Positions 14,909-22,841 of a stretch of DNA of 49,368 bases are shown here, in pieces (position 1 is the stretch's first letter; every line of letters begins with the position of its first letter). The DNA comes from Halobacteriales archaeon QS_6_71_20 (GTDB lineage: Archaea; Halobacteriota; Halobacteria; Halobacteriales; Haloferacaceae). The position numbers and the translations under genes were made by a program. The DNA lies in assembly GCA_003020945.1 (NCBI GenBank), contig PXRU01000028.1, forward strand, positions 1 to 49,368, read 5' to 3'. Under the pieces are notes generated by a model that searched no databases, was not told the origin of the DNA, and saw only the letters and a list, made by a program, of their open reading frames with translations.

Positions 14909-15334
14909 TTACTCCTCGTCGGACTCGTCGTCCGCGTCGGCCTCGCTCCCCTCGTCCTCCGCGTCGGTCTCGCCGAGCGCGTCGGCGATGGTGCCCTCGG
15001 CGACGCGGGCGTTGATCTGGACGGTGTCCTCGGAGACCTGGCGACCGCGGACGGTGACGCGCTTGCGCTCGCCGTCGCGGCTCGGATCGTAGCCGACGCC
15101 GCCCTCGAGCAGCAGCTCCTTCAGATCGGTGCCGGGGACGTCCTCGCGCATCGGCCGGCCGGCCTCGTCCGAGCCGCCCGTCAGCGTGAGGTCGACGCCG
15201 TCGACGCCGACGGCGCCGCCGTCGACGTCCTCGCCGATCTCGCGGCCGAGGAACCGGTTGGCGTCCTGTCCGTCCACGTCGAACTGCCGCGTGTCGCCGG
15301 CGTCGTCGCCGACGACGATCTTGAATTCGGCCAT
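14909..15334 (-). CDS. rps6e: 30S ribosomal protein S6e
   Basis: This 141-residue small-subunit ribosomal protein occurs only in archaea and eukaryotes. It begins [18 protein letters not shown] and contains the family features [30 protein letters not shown] and [20 protein letters not shown] in outline. The last 25 residues are a very acidic tail. The length is normal for haloarchaea. It leads a probable two-gene unit with the small protein that follows 17 bases later. Confidence 0.96.
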   Translation of the reverse strand: MAEFKIVVGDDAGDTRQFDVDGQDANRFLGREIGEDVDGGAVGVDGVDLTLTGGSDEAGRPMREDVPGTDLKELLLEGGVGYDPSRDGERKRVTVRGRQVSEDTVQINARVAEGTIADALGETDAEDEGSEADADDESDEE

Positions 15335-15657
15335 TACGTGAAGGTGCTCGGCGATGAGAGAAAAGACCGTCGAAAGCGTGGTCCGAGGCCGTACAGCCGA
15401 GGACCACAGAGAACGCGTGACTGAGAACCGGCGGCTCGACGCCACGGCCCCCTGCGGCGAGGCCCCGGGCCGAGCCGCGGGGAACGAACGGGCGGGCGAA
15501 GGGAGCGAAGGGCATGAAGCGACCGATGACCGCGAGAAACGGCGTCGCGCCCGTCGGCGACGTGGCCATCGGACCGAACTGCGGCGAACGGGCACGTGGC
15601 CGGGGGAGGCGCTCACGGCCGACAGCCACAGGCGCCTCCGTCCCTTCGTCCCGTCCG
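15335..15657. other. Intergenic region between rps6e and the DUF4385-like gene
   Basis: This 323-base divergent region should hold promoters for both genes. An AT-richer stretch (GATGAGAGAAAAGACC) lies about 20-35 bases before the rps6e start on the minus strand and may contain its promoter. The reading frames seen across the remainder lack family resemblance, and I see no RNA gene. Confidence 0.4.
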
Positions 15658-16593
15658 ATGACCGACTCGCCGGTTCCCTCGCCCGGCCCGAACGCCGAGT
15701 CGTGGACGGACGAGCCGCCGACCGTCGAGGACGGCCCGGAGTACGACGTGGACTTCCGCGAGCGCCCCGAGCGCTACCGGGTCGGCCGCGGCGAGCAGGG
15801 CGCGTTCAAGGTCGAACCGTACAAGTCCGAACTCCTCCCGTCGTGGGGGTACGCCGACAGCGAGACGGCCGAGGAGGCGGTCGACGCCCTGCTGGAGCGG
15901 TTCGAGGCGTATCGCGACGAGGGCGACCTCGTCGGGATGGACATGGCCCGCAAGTACGTACAGATGGGGTACACGCGGGCGATGCGGTACGCCCGCTACC
16001 CCGGCGGCCGGAAGTACGACGACGACGGGGACGAGCGCGACCCCGAGGAGTGGGCCGACGAGGAGAAGCGGGCGGCCGCATCGGGGGCGACGTACCGTCG
16101 CCCCATGCGCGCTCCCGACGTCGCAGTGCTCGTCCTCACGGGGGCGGCGCTCGTCGGGTTCGCGCTCGCCTCGCTAAAGCCCGCGAGCGCTCTCCGACGC
16201 GCCTATCGGGTCCCCGTCGACGACGACGCCGCGGCGCGCTCGAACGCGCTCGTGCTGGCTGCCGTCGGCGTCGGGCTCTGGCTCCTCGCGGCGGCCGTCG
16301 TCGCCGACGTTCCGGGACGGGTCGTCGGGGTCGCGACCGTCCTCGCGAGCGCCGGTCTCTGTCTGGCGCTCGGCTGGCTCGTCCGCCGCCGCGGTCGCCA
16401 CGAACTGCTCACGGTGCCGGACCCCGACCCCGACACCGCGCGGCGGCTCGGCGGCGCGGCGACGGTCTGTGGCGTCCTGCTGCTCCCGCTGGCGGCGGCG
16501 CTGTGGCTCGGTGCCGGCGACACGGTCGTCACGGTCCTCACGCTCGGCGGGTCGCTGCTCGCGCTCGTCGCCGTCGCGGTCGCGGCCCGGTGA
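15658..16593 (+). CDS. DUF4385-like protein fused in frame to a four- to five-helix membrane domain
   Basis: Residues about 20-125 ([52 protein letters not shown]) match the soluble DUF4385 family, which normally ends after some 150 residues. Here the frame passes through [10 protein letters not shown] into [20 protein letters not shown] and a 160-residue membrane domain. The ATG at 16105 would be a natural start for that second part. The fusion is therefore more likely to be two genes joined by loss of the DUF4385 3' end and spacer than an ancestral two-domain protein. Functions of both parts are unknown. A perfect hairpin sits exactly at the boundary. Confidence 0.7.
   Translation: MTDSPVPSPGPNAESWTDEPPTVEDGPEYDVDFRERPERYRVGRGEQGAFKVEPYKSELLPSWGYADSETAEEAVDALLERFEAYRDEGDLVGMDMARKYVQMGYTRAMRYARYPGGRKYDDDGDERDPEEWADEEKRAAASGATYRRPMRAPDVAVLVLTGAALVGFALASLKPASALRRAYRVPVDDDAAARSNALVLAAVGVGLWLLAAAVVADVPGRVVGVATVLASAGLCLALGWLVRRRGRHELLTVPDPDPDTARRLGGAATVCGVLLLPLAAALWLGAGDTVVTVLTLGGSLLALVAVAVAAR
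16084..16104. repeat. Perfect 9-bp inverted repeat at the domain boundary of the DUF4385 fusion
   Basis: Arms GGGGCGACG and CGTCGCCCC are separated by TAC and end immediately before the ATG at 16105. It could be a remnant of a regulatory or terminator hairpin between two formerly separate genes, or a structure that favoured deletion. Confidence 0.6.
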
Positions 16594-16624
16594 GTCGCCG
16601 GCGGGCTGCAGGCGCCGGGGTCCG

Positions 16625-17584
16625 TTAGCCGAGCCGTACGGGGTCGTCGGCGGCGACGATCCGCACCGTCACATCGTCGCCGACGGCGAACGTCGGGTCG
16701 CCGGCGTCGGGTCTGGTCACCAGCTTCGTCCCCGCCTCCGCCCCCGAGCGGGCCGCGAACAGCGACAGGCCGGTGATCCGCTCGCCGTTCGCCAGCACGT
16801 CGACGTCCGCCCAGTCGACGTGGCGGCCGGCGCGGACGCCGACCCGGGTTCCCAGCATCGACACCGCGTCGCCCCCGGCGTCGGCGTCCGGGTCGACACC
16901 GCCCCCGGCGCCGGCGGCCGTGGCGCCCGGAACGCCGCCGCCCGTGTAGTGCGCGAGGCCGCCGTCGAGCGGCCGGCCGTCGTCGTCGGCGACGGCGGTG
17001 AACCCCTCGACGCCCCCCTCCGGCGGCGTCGGCGCGTCCAGCACCGCGTAGGTCGGCCCCGACTCGACGACGGTGCCGGTGCCGTCCCACGCAAGCGGCG
17101 TCACCGCGCAGTCGGCGACCAGCGGGAGCGACCCCGACGCACGGTAGGGGTCCCTCCCGCGGTCGCGGAACTCCAGGTGGACGTGGTTGTCGACCCAGCG
17201 CCCGAAGAAGCCCGAGCGGACCATCTCGCCCAGCGGGTCGCCGACGGCCACCTCGTCGCCGGCCCCGACCGCCGGGTCGACGTGGAGCACGCGGGCGACG
17301 CGGTCGCCAGCGTCGACGACGATCAGGTGGTCGCGGTCGGCGGCGTACTCGCGGTCGGGGCAGCCGACGGTCCGCGTGTCGAGCCCCTCGCCGGCGACCG
17401 GCGAGACGCCGACGTTCGACTCCGGGTAGAGGTCGACCGCCCGGCCGTGGTCGTGAGCCGCGTACGGCGAGTTGTACAGCGAGAACTTCCGGTAGCGCGC
17501 GAGCAGCGACTCCGGGAGCGCGACCGGCTCGGCCCCCCCCGTCCCGCCCTCGGAGCCCGATCCCGTCCCTGCCGACTCCTCCAT
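16625..17584 (-). CDS. M23-like (LytM-fold) metallopeptidase domain protein without signal peptide
   Basis: This 319-residue protein has an N-terminal half with the M23 zinc-site pattern: a first His/Asp pair in HDHGRAVDLYPE, a glycine-rich turn (VGVSPVAGEG) and the HxH motif in DNHVHLEFRD. M23 enzymes normally cut peptidoglycan cross-links, which haloarchaea lack, so the substrate is unclear. No Sec or Tat signal is visible, so the protein is probably cytoplasmic. The C-terminal half is beta-rich and contains a long Gly/Ala/Asp low-complexity stretch. It is divergent from the lipoate-ligase-like gene. Whether it is catalytically active is not evident. Confidence 0.72.
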   Translation of the reverse strand: MEESAGTGSGSEGGTGGAEPVALPESLLARYRKFSLYNSPYAAHDHGRAVDLYPESNVGVSPVAGEGLDTRTVGCPDREYAADRDHLIVVDAGDRVARVLHVDPAVGAGDEVAVGDPLGEMVRSGFFGRWVDNHVHLEFRDRGRDPYRASGSLPLVADCAVTPLAWDGTGTVVESGPTYAVLDAPTPPEGGVEGFTAVADDDGRPLDGGLAHYTGGGVPGATAAGAGGGVDPDADAGGDAVSMLGTRVGVRAGRHVDWADVDVLANGERITGLSLFAARSGAEAGTKLVTRPDAGDPTFAVGDDVTVRIVAADDPVRLG

Positions 17585-17636
17585 ACCCGCCGGAGGCGAC
17601 GCAAGCGCTTAGGCGACCCGACTCCCAGCCGAGGCC

Positions 17637-18482
17637 GTGACAGGGACCGACCGACCGTCGCGGGTCCGAGTCTACCGCGGCCGCCGCGAGTCCCGCGAGG
17701 GCGAGCGAAGCGAGCCCTCGACGCGAGCGGGGAGCGAGACGACCCGCGAGGGCGAGCGGGGCGAGCCCTCGACACGAGCGGGGAGTGAATCGACCCGCGA
17801 GTCCCGCGAGGCCGACCGCGCCGCCACCGCCGCGATGCTCGCCGAGGCCGGCGCCGACGGGGTGCCCGCGGTCCGCGTGTGGGCGCCCGGCCGCTCGCTG
17901 GCGTTCGGCCGCCGCGACGCCCGCGCCGACGGGTACGACCGGGCGACGGCGGCGGCCCGCGAACACGGCTTCCCGCCGGTCGAGCGCTCCGTCGGCGGCC
18001 GCGCGGTCGCATACGCCGACTCGACGCTGGCGTTCGCCCACGCGATCCCGCTCGACGACGCCCGGTCCGGCCTGAACGACCGCTACGAGGCGGCCGTCTC
18101 GACGCTCGTCGCCGTCCTCCGCGGCGTCGGCGCGGACGTGGAGCGCGGGGAGCCGCCGCGGTCGTACTGTCCGGGCGACTACTCCGTCCGCGTCGCCGGC
18201 GGCGGCAAGGTCGCGGGGATCGCCCAGCGCGTCCGGCGGGACGCCGCGCTCGTCTCCGGCTGCGTCACGGTCGCCGAGCGCGGCCCCATCCGGGCGGTCC
18301 TGTCGCCCGTCTACGACGCGCTCGCCGTCCCGTTCGACCCCGACTCCGTCGGCTCCGTCGCGCGAGGGGGCGGCCCGGACGATCCGAACGCCGTCCGCGA
18401 CGCCGTCGAGACGGCCCTCGCCGACGGCCGTGTGGTCGAGGTCCGCGACGTGAGCGACCTGTCGGTCGACGGCGAGGACTGA
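17637..18482 (+). CDS. Lipoate-protein ligase A-family protein with an in-frame repeat insertion
   Basis: This 281-residue enzyme has a biotin/lipoate ligase (BPL_LplA_LipB) domain. The lipoyl-AMP pocket motif is RSVGGRAVAYADSTLAFAHA, and the catalytic lysine lies in GGGKVAGIAQRVRR. It would attach lipoate to 2-oxoacid dehydrogenase or glycine-cleavage H proteins; a dihydrolipoamide dehydrogenase gene lies 23 kb away in this window. The start is GTG at 17637. Residues about 19-56 are two 17-residue tandem repeats inserted between RVYRGRRE and READRAATAAML, a region normally continuous in the family. The insertion precedes the catalytic core and may be tolerated as a disordered loop. Confidence 0.82.
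   Translation: MTGTDRPSRVRVYRGRRESREGERSEPSTRAGSETTREGERGEPSTRAGSESTRESREADRAATAAMLAEAGADGVPAVRVWAPGRSLAFGRRDARADGYDRATAAAREHGFPPVERSVGGRAVAYADSTLAFAHAIPLDDARSGLNDRYEAAVSTLVAVLRGVGADVERGEPPRSYCPGDYSVRVAGGGKVAGIAQRVRRDAALVSGCVTVAERGPIRAVLSPVYDALAVPFDPDSVGSVARGGGPDDPNAVRDAVETALADGRVVEVRDVSDLSVDGED
17692..17801 (+). repeat. 51-bp in-frame tandem repeat in the lipoate ligase gene
   Basis: Two 51-bp units (17692-17742, 17743-17793) and the first bases of a third encode copies of TREGERSEPSTRAGSET. The array is flanked by a 15-bp direct repeat (CGCGAGTCCCGCGAG at 17685 and 17796). Each unit contains a near-palindrome around GGGCGAGCGAAGCGAGCCC. The 28 bases at 17723-17750 recur with one mismatch at 44506-44533 in an ABC exporter gene. 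Confidence 0.85.
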
Positions 18483-18712
18483 CCGTTTGGACCCGCACGC
18501 GCCGAGCGTCGGACCGCGCCGCTCGCCCGTCCGACCGCGCTTTGTCCGTCCGACCGCGGGACGGGACCGAGCGGAGCCGCGGGGGCGTCGAGCGCCACGC
18601 CGCGTCCGACTGACCGCGTCGACGGCGACCGTGGACCGACGGGGGCCGACGCCGCGCACCCGGCGCGTCGAACCCGCCGAACTTACACCCGGCCCCTGCG
18701 GATCGTTCGGCA

Positions 18713-20011
18713 ATGAACACGCTGTTCGCGAACGCCACGCTGGCGGACGGCCGGGTCCGCGACGTGCTGGTGGAGGGGGAGACCGTCGCCGCGGTCGAGC
18801 CCGGTGGGTCGACGCCGCGGGCGACCGCGGACGTGGTCGTCGACTGCGACGGCAAGCACCTCCTCCCCGGCGCGATCGACGCGCACGTCCACTTCCGCCG
18901 GCCCGGCTTCGAGCACAAGGAGGACTGGCACACCGGGTCGCGCTCGGCGGCCGCCGGCGGCGTCACCACGGTCGTCGACCAGCCGAACACGTCGCCGCCG
19001 ACGGTGACGGGCGAGGCCGTCGACGCGAAGGCGGAGTTCGCCGAGCGGTCGCTCGTCGACTTCGGGATCAACGGCGGCGTCACCGCCGACTGGGCGCCCG
19101 ACTCGCTGTTCGAGCGCGAGCTGTTCGCGCTGGGGGAGGTGTTCCTCGCGGACTCGACCGGCAACATGGGGATCGACGCGGAGCTGTTCGGGGACGCGGT
19201 CGCCCGCGCGGCGAGCGAGGGTGTGCCCGTCACCGTCCACGCCGAGGACGCGACGCTGTTCGAGGAGTCGGCCGGGGACCGCGACGACGCCGACGCCTGG
19301 AGCGCCTACCGCGCCGCCGAGGCCGAGGTCGCCGCCGTCGAGCGCGCGCTGGCGGTCGGCGCCGACTCCGCCGCGGACGTCCACATCGCCCACACCTCGA
19401 CCCCCGAGGGGATCGACGCCGTCGCGGCCGCGGATGCAACCTGTGAGGTGACGCCCCACCACCTCCTGCTGTCGCGCGAGGACCTCGACGACCTCGGTAC
19501 GCTCGGCCGGATGAACCCCCCGCTGCGGAGCGAGCGGCGGCGGGAGGCGGTGTTCGAGCGCGTCGCCGACGGCACCGTGGACATCGTCGCCACCGACCAC
19601 GCGCCCCACACGCGCGCAGAGAAGGACGCCGGCATCTGGGACGCGCCCTCGGGCGTCCCCGGCGTCGAAACGATGCTCCCGCTGCTCCTGCAGGAGGTCC
19701 GCGAGGGGACGCTGTCGCTGGAGCGGGTGCGCGACCTCGTCGCCGCGAACCCTGCCGAGGTGTTCGACGTGCCCGGGAAGGGAACGGTCACGCCGGGCGC
19801 CGACGCCGACCTCGTGCTCGTCGACCTCGACTCCTCGCGGCCGGTCCGGGGGGAAGCGCTCCACTCGAAGTGCGGGTGGACGCCGTTCGAGGGCCGCCGG
19901 GCCGTCTTCCCCGAGTTAACGCTCGTCCGCGGCCACGTCGCCTACGACGCCCACGGTGAGGGGGAGTCGTTCGGCGACCCCGTCGGCGAGAACGTCCGGA
20001 CACGGGCGTAG
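18713..20011 (+). CDS. pyrC: Dihydroorotase
   Basis: This 432-residue amidohydrolase of pyrimidine biosynthesis interconverts carbamoyl-aspartate and dihydroorotate in the cytoplasm. The first metal-binding motif is DAHVHFRRPGFEHKEDW (H58, H60), followed by VTVHAED, IAHTSTPEG and the late metal ligand in ATDHAPHT. The class with C-terminal KCGWTPFEGR and the GADADLVLVD strand fits allantoinase-like dihydroorotases. Length and start (MNTLFANATLADG) are normal. A CTTACA box about 30 bases upstream is a likely promoter. No other pyr gene is adjacent. Confidence 0.93.
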   Translation: MNTLFANATLADGRVRDVLVEGETVAAVEPGGSTPRATADVVVDCDGKHLLPGAIDAHVHFRRPGFEHKEDWHTGSRSAAAGGVTTVVDQPNTSPPTVTGEAVDAKAEFAERSLVDFGINGGVTADWAPDSLFERELFALGEVFLADSTGNMGIDAELFGDAVARAASEGVPVTVHAEDATLFEESAGDRDDADAWSAYRAAEAEVAAVERALAVGADSAADVHIAHTSTPEGIDAVAAADATCEVTPHHLLLSREDLDDLGTLGRMNPPLRSERRREAVFERVADGTVDIVATDHAPHTRAEKDAGIWDAPSGVPGVETMLPLLLQEVREGTLSLERVRDLVAANPAEVFDVPGKGTVTPGADADLVLVDLDSSRPVRGEALHSKCGWTPFEGRRAVFPELTLVRGHVAYDAHGEGESFGDPVGENVRTRA

Positions 20012-20171
20012 CCCGCGATACCCGGGCCTCGACCCGAACCGCGACCGGACGCCACGGGAGGGGTTCGACGGCGTATCTCCGGCGGCGTCGCTGACGAGGG
20101 CGAACCGCGTTCGACGCCCACAGCGAAAGCGGGAGGACGGCTCGACGAGCCAGTCGGCGGGAGCGCTCGGA

Positions 20172-20525
20172 TCAGCCGAGGAGCACGGCGTCGACGAGGC
20201 CGGACCCGAGCATCACGCCCGCGCCGGCGGCGCCGACCCGGGCCATCGCACGGCGCGAGCTCGCCTCGGTCCAGTTCGAGCCGGTGTCCATGTACCGATG
20301 CATCGTCTCGATGCCGCGACCGGCCATGATCGACCCGGACCAGCCGAGTAGCCCGAACCCCAGCGCGAGCGCGCCGACCGCGAACACCGTGCGGACGACT
20401 CGGACGGAAAGCAACGCGGCGACCGCGCCGCCGCCGAGGAGGCCGAGCCCCGTGCCGACGAGGAGCGCGCCGCCGACGAGTCGAACGCGGGGACGAAGCC
20501 GGTCGGCGGTTCGGGCAGCCCGCAT
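20172..20525 (-). CDS. Small haloarchaeal membrane protein of unknown function
   Basis: This 117-residue protein has an Arg-rich N-terminus and three or four hydrophobic segments (LVGGALLVGTGLGLLGGGAV, VRTVFAVGALALGFGLLGW, VGAAGAGVMLGSGLV). A loop GRGIETMHRYMDTGSNWTEASSR separates the second and third in outline. I do not recognise the family with certainty. It begins 6 bases after the stop of the last ABC permease gene on the same strand, so it probably shares that transcript, but a role in peptide transport is not supported by sequence. Confidence 0.7.
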   Translation of the reverse strand: MRAARTADRLRPRVRLVGGALLVGTGLGLLGGGAVAALLSVRVVRTVFAVGALALGFGLLGWSGSIMAGRGIETMHRYMDTGSNWTEASSRRAMARVGAAGAGVMLGSGLVDAVLLG

Positions 20526-20531
20526 CGTCGG

Positions 20532-21473
20532 TCAGTCCACCGTGTCGCGCATCCGCGGGTCGAGCGCGTCCCGCATCCCGTCGCCGAGCAGGTTGAACCC
20601 GAGGACGGTGAGCGCGAGGAACAGCCCCGGGAAAAACGACATCCACCACTTCCCGGTGAACAGGCCGTTCTCGACGCCGCGAGCCAGCATCAGCCCCCAG
20701 GAGGGGGTTCCCGCCTGCGCGCCGAAGCCGAGGAACGACAGCGCGGCGATGTCGATGATGGCGAGCCCGAAGTTGAGCGTGGACTGGACCGTGATGGGCG
20801 CCAGCGAGTTGGGCAGGACGTGGCGTACGAGCACCCGCGGGTCCGTCGCGCCGAGCGCGACCGTGGCGTCGATGTACTCGTCCTCCAGCACCTTCAGGGC
20901 GGCCCCCCGGACGACGCGGGCGAACCGGGGCGTGTAGACGAGCGTGAGCGCGATGACCGCCTTCCACAGCCCGGCGCCGAAGATGGCGACCAGCGCGAGC
21001 GCGAGCAGCAGCGACGGGAACGCGAGCAGCACGTCCATCGTCCGCATGATGACGTTGTCGGTGGCGTCGCCGTAGTACGCCGCGACGATGCCGAGCGAGA
21101 CGCCGAGCGCCGTCGACGCGGCGACCGTGATGGTGCCGAACTTCAGCGCGAGCCAGGCGCCGTACAGCGTCCGTCTGAAGATGTCTCGGGCCGCCGCGTC
21201 GGTGCCGAACGCGCCGGTCCGGGCGGTCCCGCCCGCCCACGAGGGCGGTGCACGGCTCGGAACCGCGCCCCCGAGTCGGGAGTCGGCCAGCGCGCCGAAG
21301 TCGTAGACGAAGCGTGCGTAGAGGGCGACCAGCACCATCCCGAGGATGATGCCGATGCCGAACAGCGCGAGTCGGTTCGAGCGGAGCTGCGACAGGAACG
21401 GCGACGCGCGAAGGCTGTCGAGCGCACTGCGCCGCGTCGTCCGTCCGGCCGTATCCGCGGGTTCGGGTGCCAT
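20532..21473 (-). CDS. dppC: Dipeptide/oligopeptide ABC transporter permease, DppC type
   Basis: This 313-residue inner-membrane permease of the BPD_transp_1 family has an N-terminal cytoplasmic stretch and first helix (LALFGIGIILGMVLVALYA), a periplasmic-type loop, then the core of about five helices. The EAA loop that contacts the ATPases reads DATVALGATDPRVLVRHVLP. The C-terminus GFNLLGDGMRDALDPR is the classic DppC ending. It is separated by a single base from the DppB gene, so they are translated from one message and form the heterodimeric channel. Substrate is inferred from family: short peptides, or possibly nickel. Confidence 0.93.
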   Translation of the reverse strand: MAPEPADTAGRTTRRSALDSLRASPFLSQLRSNRLALFGIGIILGMVLVALYARFVYDFGALADSRLGGAVPSRAPPSWAGGTARTGAFGTDAAARDIFRRTLYGAWLALKFGTITVAASTALGVSLGIVAAYYGDATDNVIMRTMDVLLAFPSLLLALALVAIFGAGLWKAVIALTLVYTPRFARVVRGAALKVLEDEYIDATVALGATDPRVLVRHVLPNSLAPITVQSTLNFGLAIIDIAALSFLGFGAQAGTPSWGLMLARGVENGLFTGKWWMSFFPGLFLALTVLGFNLLGDGMRDALDPRMRDTVD

Positions 21474-21474
21474 C

Positions 21475-22518
21475 TTACTGCTGGATTCTGGGGTCGAGGT
21501 AGCTGTACGTGATGTCGACGCCGAGGTTCACGAGGGTGAAAAGCAGCGCGAACGTGAGCACGGCGCCCTGTACGAGCGGGTAGTCCGTCGCGCCGATGGC
21601 GGCGACCAGCATCGTGCCGATGCCGCCGATGCCGAACACCGTCTCCGTGAGCACGGCGCCGCCGAGCAGCGAGCCGAACTGGATGCCGATGACGGTGACG
21701 ACCGGGATGAGCGCGTTGCGGAAGCCGTGTTTCATTACGGTGATCTTGGCGCCCTGGCCCTTGGCGCGGGCGGTTCGCATGTAGTCCTGACGGACGACCT
21801 CGAGCATCGAGGAGCGCATCATCCGGGAGATGAGCGCCATCGAGTAGACGCCGATGGTGACCGCCGGCAAGAAGAGGTGATGGACCGCCGAGAACCAGGC
21901 ACCCAGATCGCCCAACAGCAGGGTGTCGACCGTCACCATCCCGGTGAGCGGGAGTTCCACCCCGAGTAGCGTCCAGTGGTCCGGGAGGAACGTCGTCGAG
22001 CCGATCCGGCCGCTCGTCGGGAACAGACCCAGATACGTCGCGAACAGGAGGATGAGCAGCGGACCGGACCAGTAGATGGGGACGGAAAGCCCCGTGAGCG
22101 CTCCGATACGCGTCGCGTGGTCGGTGAGCGTGTCCTGTTTCACCGCCGAGAGCACCCCGAGCGGAACCCCGAGCAGGATGCCGATCGCCTGGCCGTACAG
22201 CGCGAGTTCGATGGTGACCGGCAGCCGGTCGGCGAGCACCTCCCGGACCGGCGTCCCCTTCGAGATCTGGTAGGAGTCCCCGAAGTCGAACTGGACCGCG
22301 TCGACGAGAAACCGTCCGTACTGGACGAGTATCGGGTCGTCGAGGCCGAGCTCCGAACGTACCTGTGCGACCTGGTCGGCGGAGGCTCGCTGGCCGACGA
22401 TGACTCTGGCGGGGTCGCCCGGCGCGAGCTGGAGGATGGCGAACACGAACGTCGCCACCCCGAACAGCACCGGAACGAGCAACAACAGCCGCTTCAGGAC
22501 GAACCGCTTCGATACCAT
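21475..22518 (-). CDS. dppB: Dipeptide/oligopeptide ABC transporter permease, DppB type
   Basis: This 347-residue permease starts MVSKRFVLKRLLLLVPVLFG, followed by the DppB signature LQLAPGDPARVIVG and a long external loop. The EAA motif is DYMRTARAKGQGAKITVMKHGFRNALIP in outline. The C-terminal YLDPRIQQ is typical. Six helices are expected. It pairs with DppC immediately downstream. The gap to the upstream binding-protein gene is 323 bases and carries 15-bp repeats, unusually long for an operon interior. Confidence 0.93.
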   Translation of the reverse strand: MVSKRFVLKRLLLLVPVLFGVATFVFAILQLAPGDPARVIVGQRASADQVAQVRSELGLDDPILVQYGRFLVDAVQFDFGDSYQISKGTPVREVLADRLPVTIELALYGQAIGILLGVPLGVLSAVKQDTLTDHATRIGALTGLSVPIYWSGPLLILLFATYLGLFPTSGRIGSTTFLPDHWTLLGVELPLTGMVTVDTLLLGDLGAWFSAVHHLFLPAVTIGVYSMALISRMMRSSMLEVVRQDYMRTARAKGQGAKITVMKHGFRNALIPVVTVIGIQFGSLLGGAVLTETVFGIGGIGTMLVAAIGATDYPLVQGAVLTFALLFTLVNLGVDITYSYLDPRIQQ

Positions 22519-22841
22519 TGTCGGTGAACGGGTGTGTGTCGCGGGTGGCCGGTGTAAACCGTTTTCATCGGATTGCGACCGAGGGCGGGCGGTCGCGGTC
22601 GGTCATGGGGTGGGCGATCACAGTCGGTTGGGGGGCGAGCGGCCGGGTCGCGGGTGGTCAGGTCGCGGGTGGTCGGATCGCGGGCGGCCAGGTCGCCGAC
22701 GGCGGGGCCGCGGGCAGCAGTCGACGCCGCGGTCGAGCAGCGATCGGGTTCTACGTCGGGCCCCGATCGGGTACCGCCGGGCACCGACCGGCTTCGGTGT
22801 CGGACCGCCGGCAGCCGACGGTCGGACCGGAGTTCGTTAGC
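22519..22841. repeat. Intergenic region with 15-bp tandem repeats between the binding protein and DppB genes
   Basis: Within this 323-base gap, five imperfect 15-bp units run from 22646 to 22720, with consensus close to GGTCGCGGGTGGTCA. Copies degrade toward the binding-protein side. A further loosely periodic stretch (22740-22830) is rich in ATCGGG and ACCG words. No gene or clear promoter is visible. The region could modulate relative expression of binding protein and permeases, but nothing shows it. Confidence 0.7.
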
